Origin: Desulfobulbus sp.
GTDB lineage: Bacteria > Desulfobacterota > Desulfobulbia > Desulfobulbales > Desulfobulbaceae
NCBI GenBank assembly: GCA_030602145.1
Contig: JAUWAH010000145.1
Coordinates: forward strand, 1 to 6,441
DNA length: 6,441 bases
Reading direction: 5' to 3'
Shown here: piece by piece, positions 6,295-6,441 of the stretch
Position numbering within the stretch: position 1 is the first letter of the stretch
How the letters are laid out: every line of letters begins with the position of its first letter
Made by a program: the position numbers and the translations under genes
Notes under the pieces: generated by a model
Seen by the model: the letters and a program-made list of their open reading frames with translations, nothing else
Databases searched by the model: none
What the model was told of the DNA's origin: nothing

Positions 6295-6441
6295 ATGCTT
6301 GTACCGACGACAACAATCTATCCATCCTCCCTGCGTGCCTGTCGGCTCTGTCCCCGTCAATGCGGCGTCGACCGGACCCTCGGGTCGACCGGCTACTGCC
6401 GTAGCGGTTCCGAGTTGAACATCGCCTCCCTCACTCTGCAC
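6295..6441 (+). CDS. Radical SAM protein, PflX (COG1313) type, N-terminal 49 residues only
   Basis: The first 49 codons of a gene run off the right edge. The protein begins MLVPTTTIYPSSLRACRLCP and continues with four cysteines spaced C16-x2-C19-x3-C23-x11-C35, in the pattern CRLCPRQCGVDR...GYCRSG, then IASLTLH. This matches the N-terminus of uncharacterised radical SAM proteins related to pyruvate formate-lyase activating enzyme, in which the next residues are usually GEEP and the catalytic CxxxCxxC follows; that part is outside the window. ATG 6295 is the only plausible start, since a stop lies in frame at 6268-6270. There is no clear ribosome-binding site before it. An alternative is the related AMMECR1-associated radical SAM family, which shares the CxxCPxxC start but usually has an R-x-N after the later cysteine, absent here. 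The substrate is unknown. Confidence 0.8.
   Translation, partial: MLVPTTTIYPSSLRACRLCPRQCGVDRTLGSTGYCRSGSELNIASLTLH

Noticed and set aside
6367..6392. Repeated GTCGACCGG with a small inverted repeat
   Set aside because: It lies inside the radical SAM coding sequence and is explained by the codons there; it is too short to stand out.

Overview
The window is GC-rich, protein-dense bacterial DNA with no RNA genes, insertion sequences, CRISPR arrays or phage genes that I can see. The style (high GC, a Gate-domain membrane protein, a PflX-type radical SAM protein, a complete potABCD operon) suggests a Gram-negative anaerobe, perhaps a Desulfobulbus- or Geobacter-like member of the former Deltaproteobacteria. 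That placement is inference from family resemblance, not a database result.

Left part (1-3743, + strand): a polyamine ABC importer operon in the order ATPase (potA, cut by the left edge), two permeases (potB, potC) and a periplasmic binding protein (potD). All three junctions overlap (8, 4 and 4 bases), so the genes are very probably co-transcribed and translationally coupled. PotD would capture spermidine or putrescine in the periplasm, PotB/PotC form the membrane channel and a PotA dimer powers uptake. PotD keeps the acidic and aromatic ligand residues of E. coli PotD but differs at three pocket positions.

Middle (3744-3867): a convergent intergenic gap holding an 18-bp-stem hairpin that probably serves as a two-way transcription stop, although it lacks a clear T tract.

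Right part (3868-6036, - strand): a probable two-gene operon. The promoter-proximal gene encodes a 298-residue membrane protein with two related Gate (nucleoside-recognition) halves, each carrying a CHS...E motif. It is followed after 84 bases by a YnfM-like major facilitator transporter that probably starts at GTG 5055. Neither substrate is known.

Right edge (6037-6441): a 258-base divergent control region, then the first 49 codons of a + strand radical SAM protein of the PflX (COG1313) type that runs off the window. The control region has a perfect 16-bp palindrome lying between candidate -35 and -10 boxes for the leftward operon. Most of the window is ordinary metabolism and transport. The best leads are the palindrome-in-promoter arrangement, the uncharacterised Gate/MFS pair and the altered PotD pocket.
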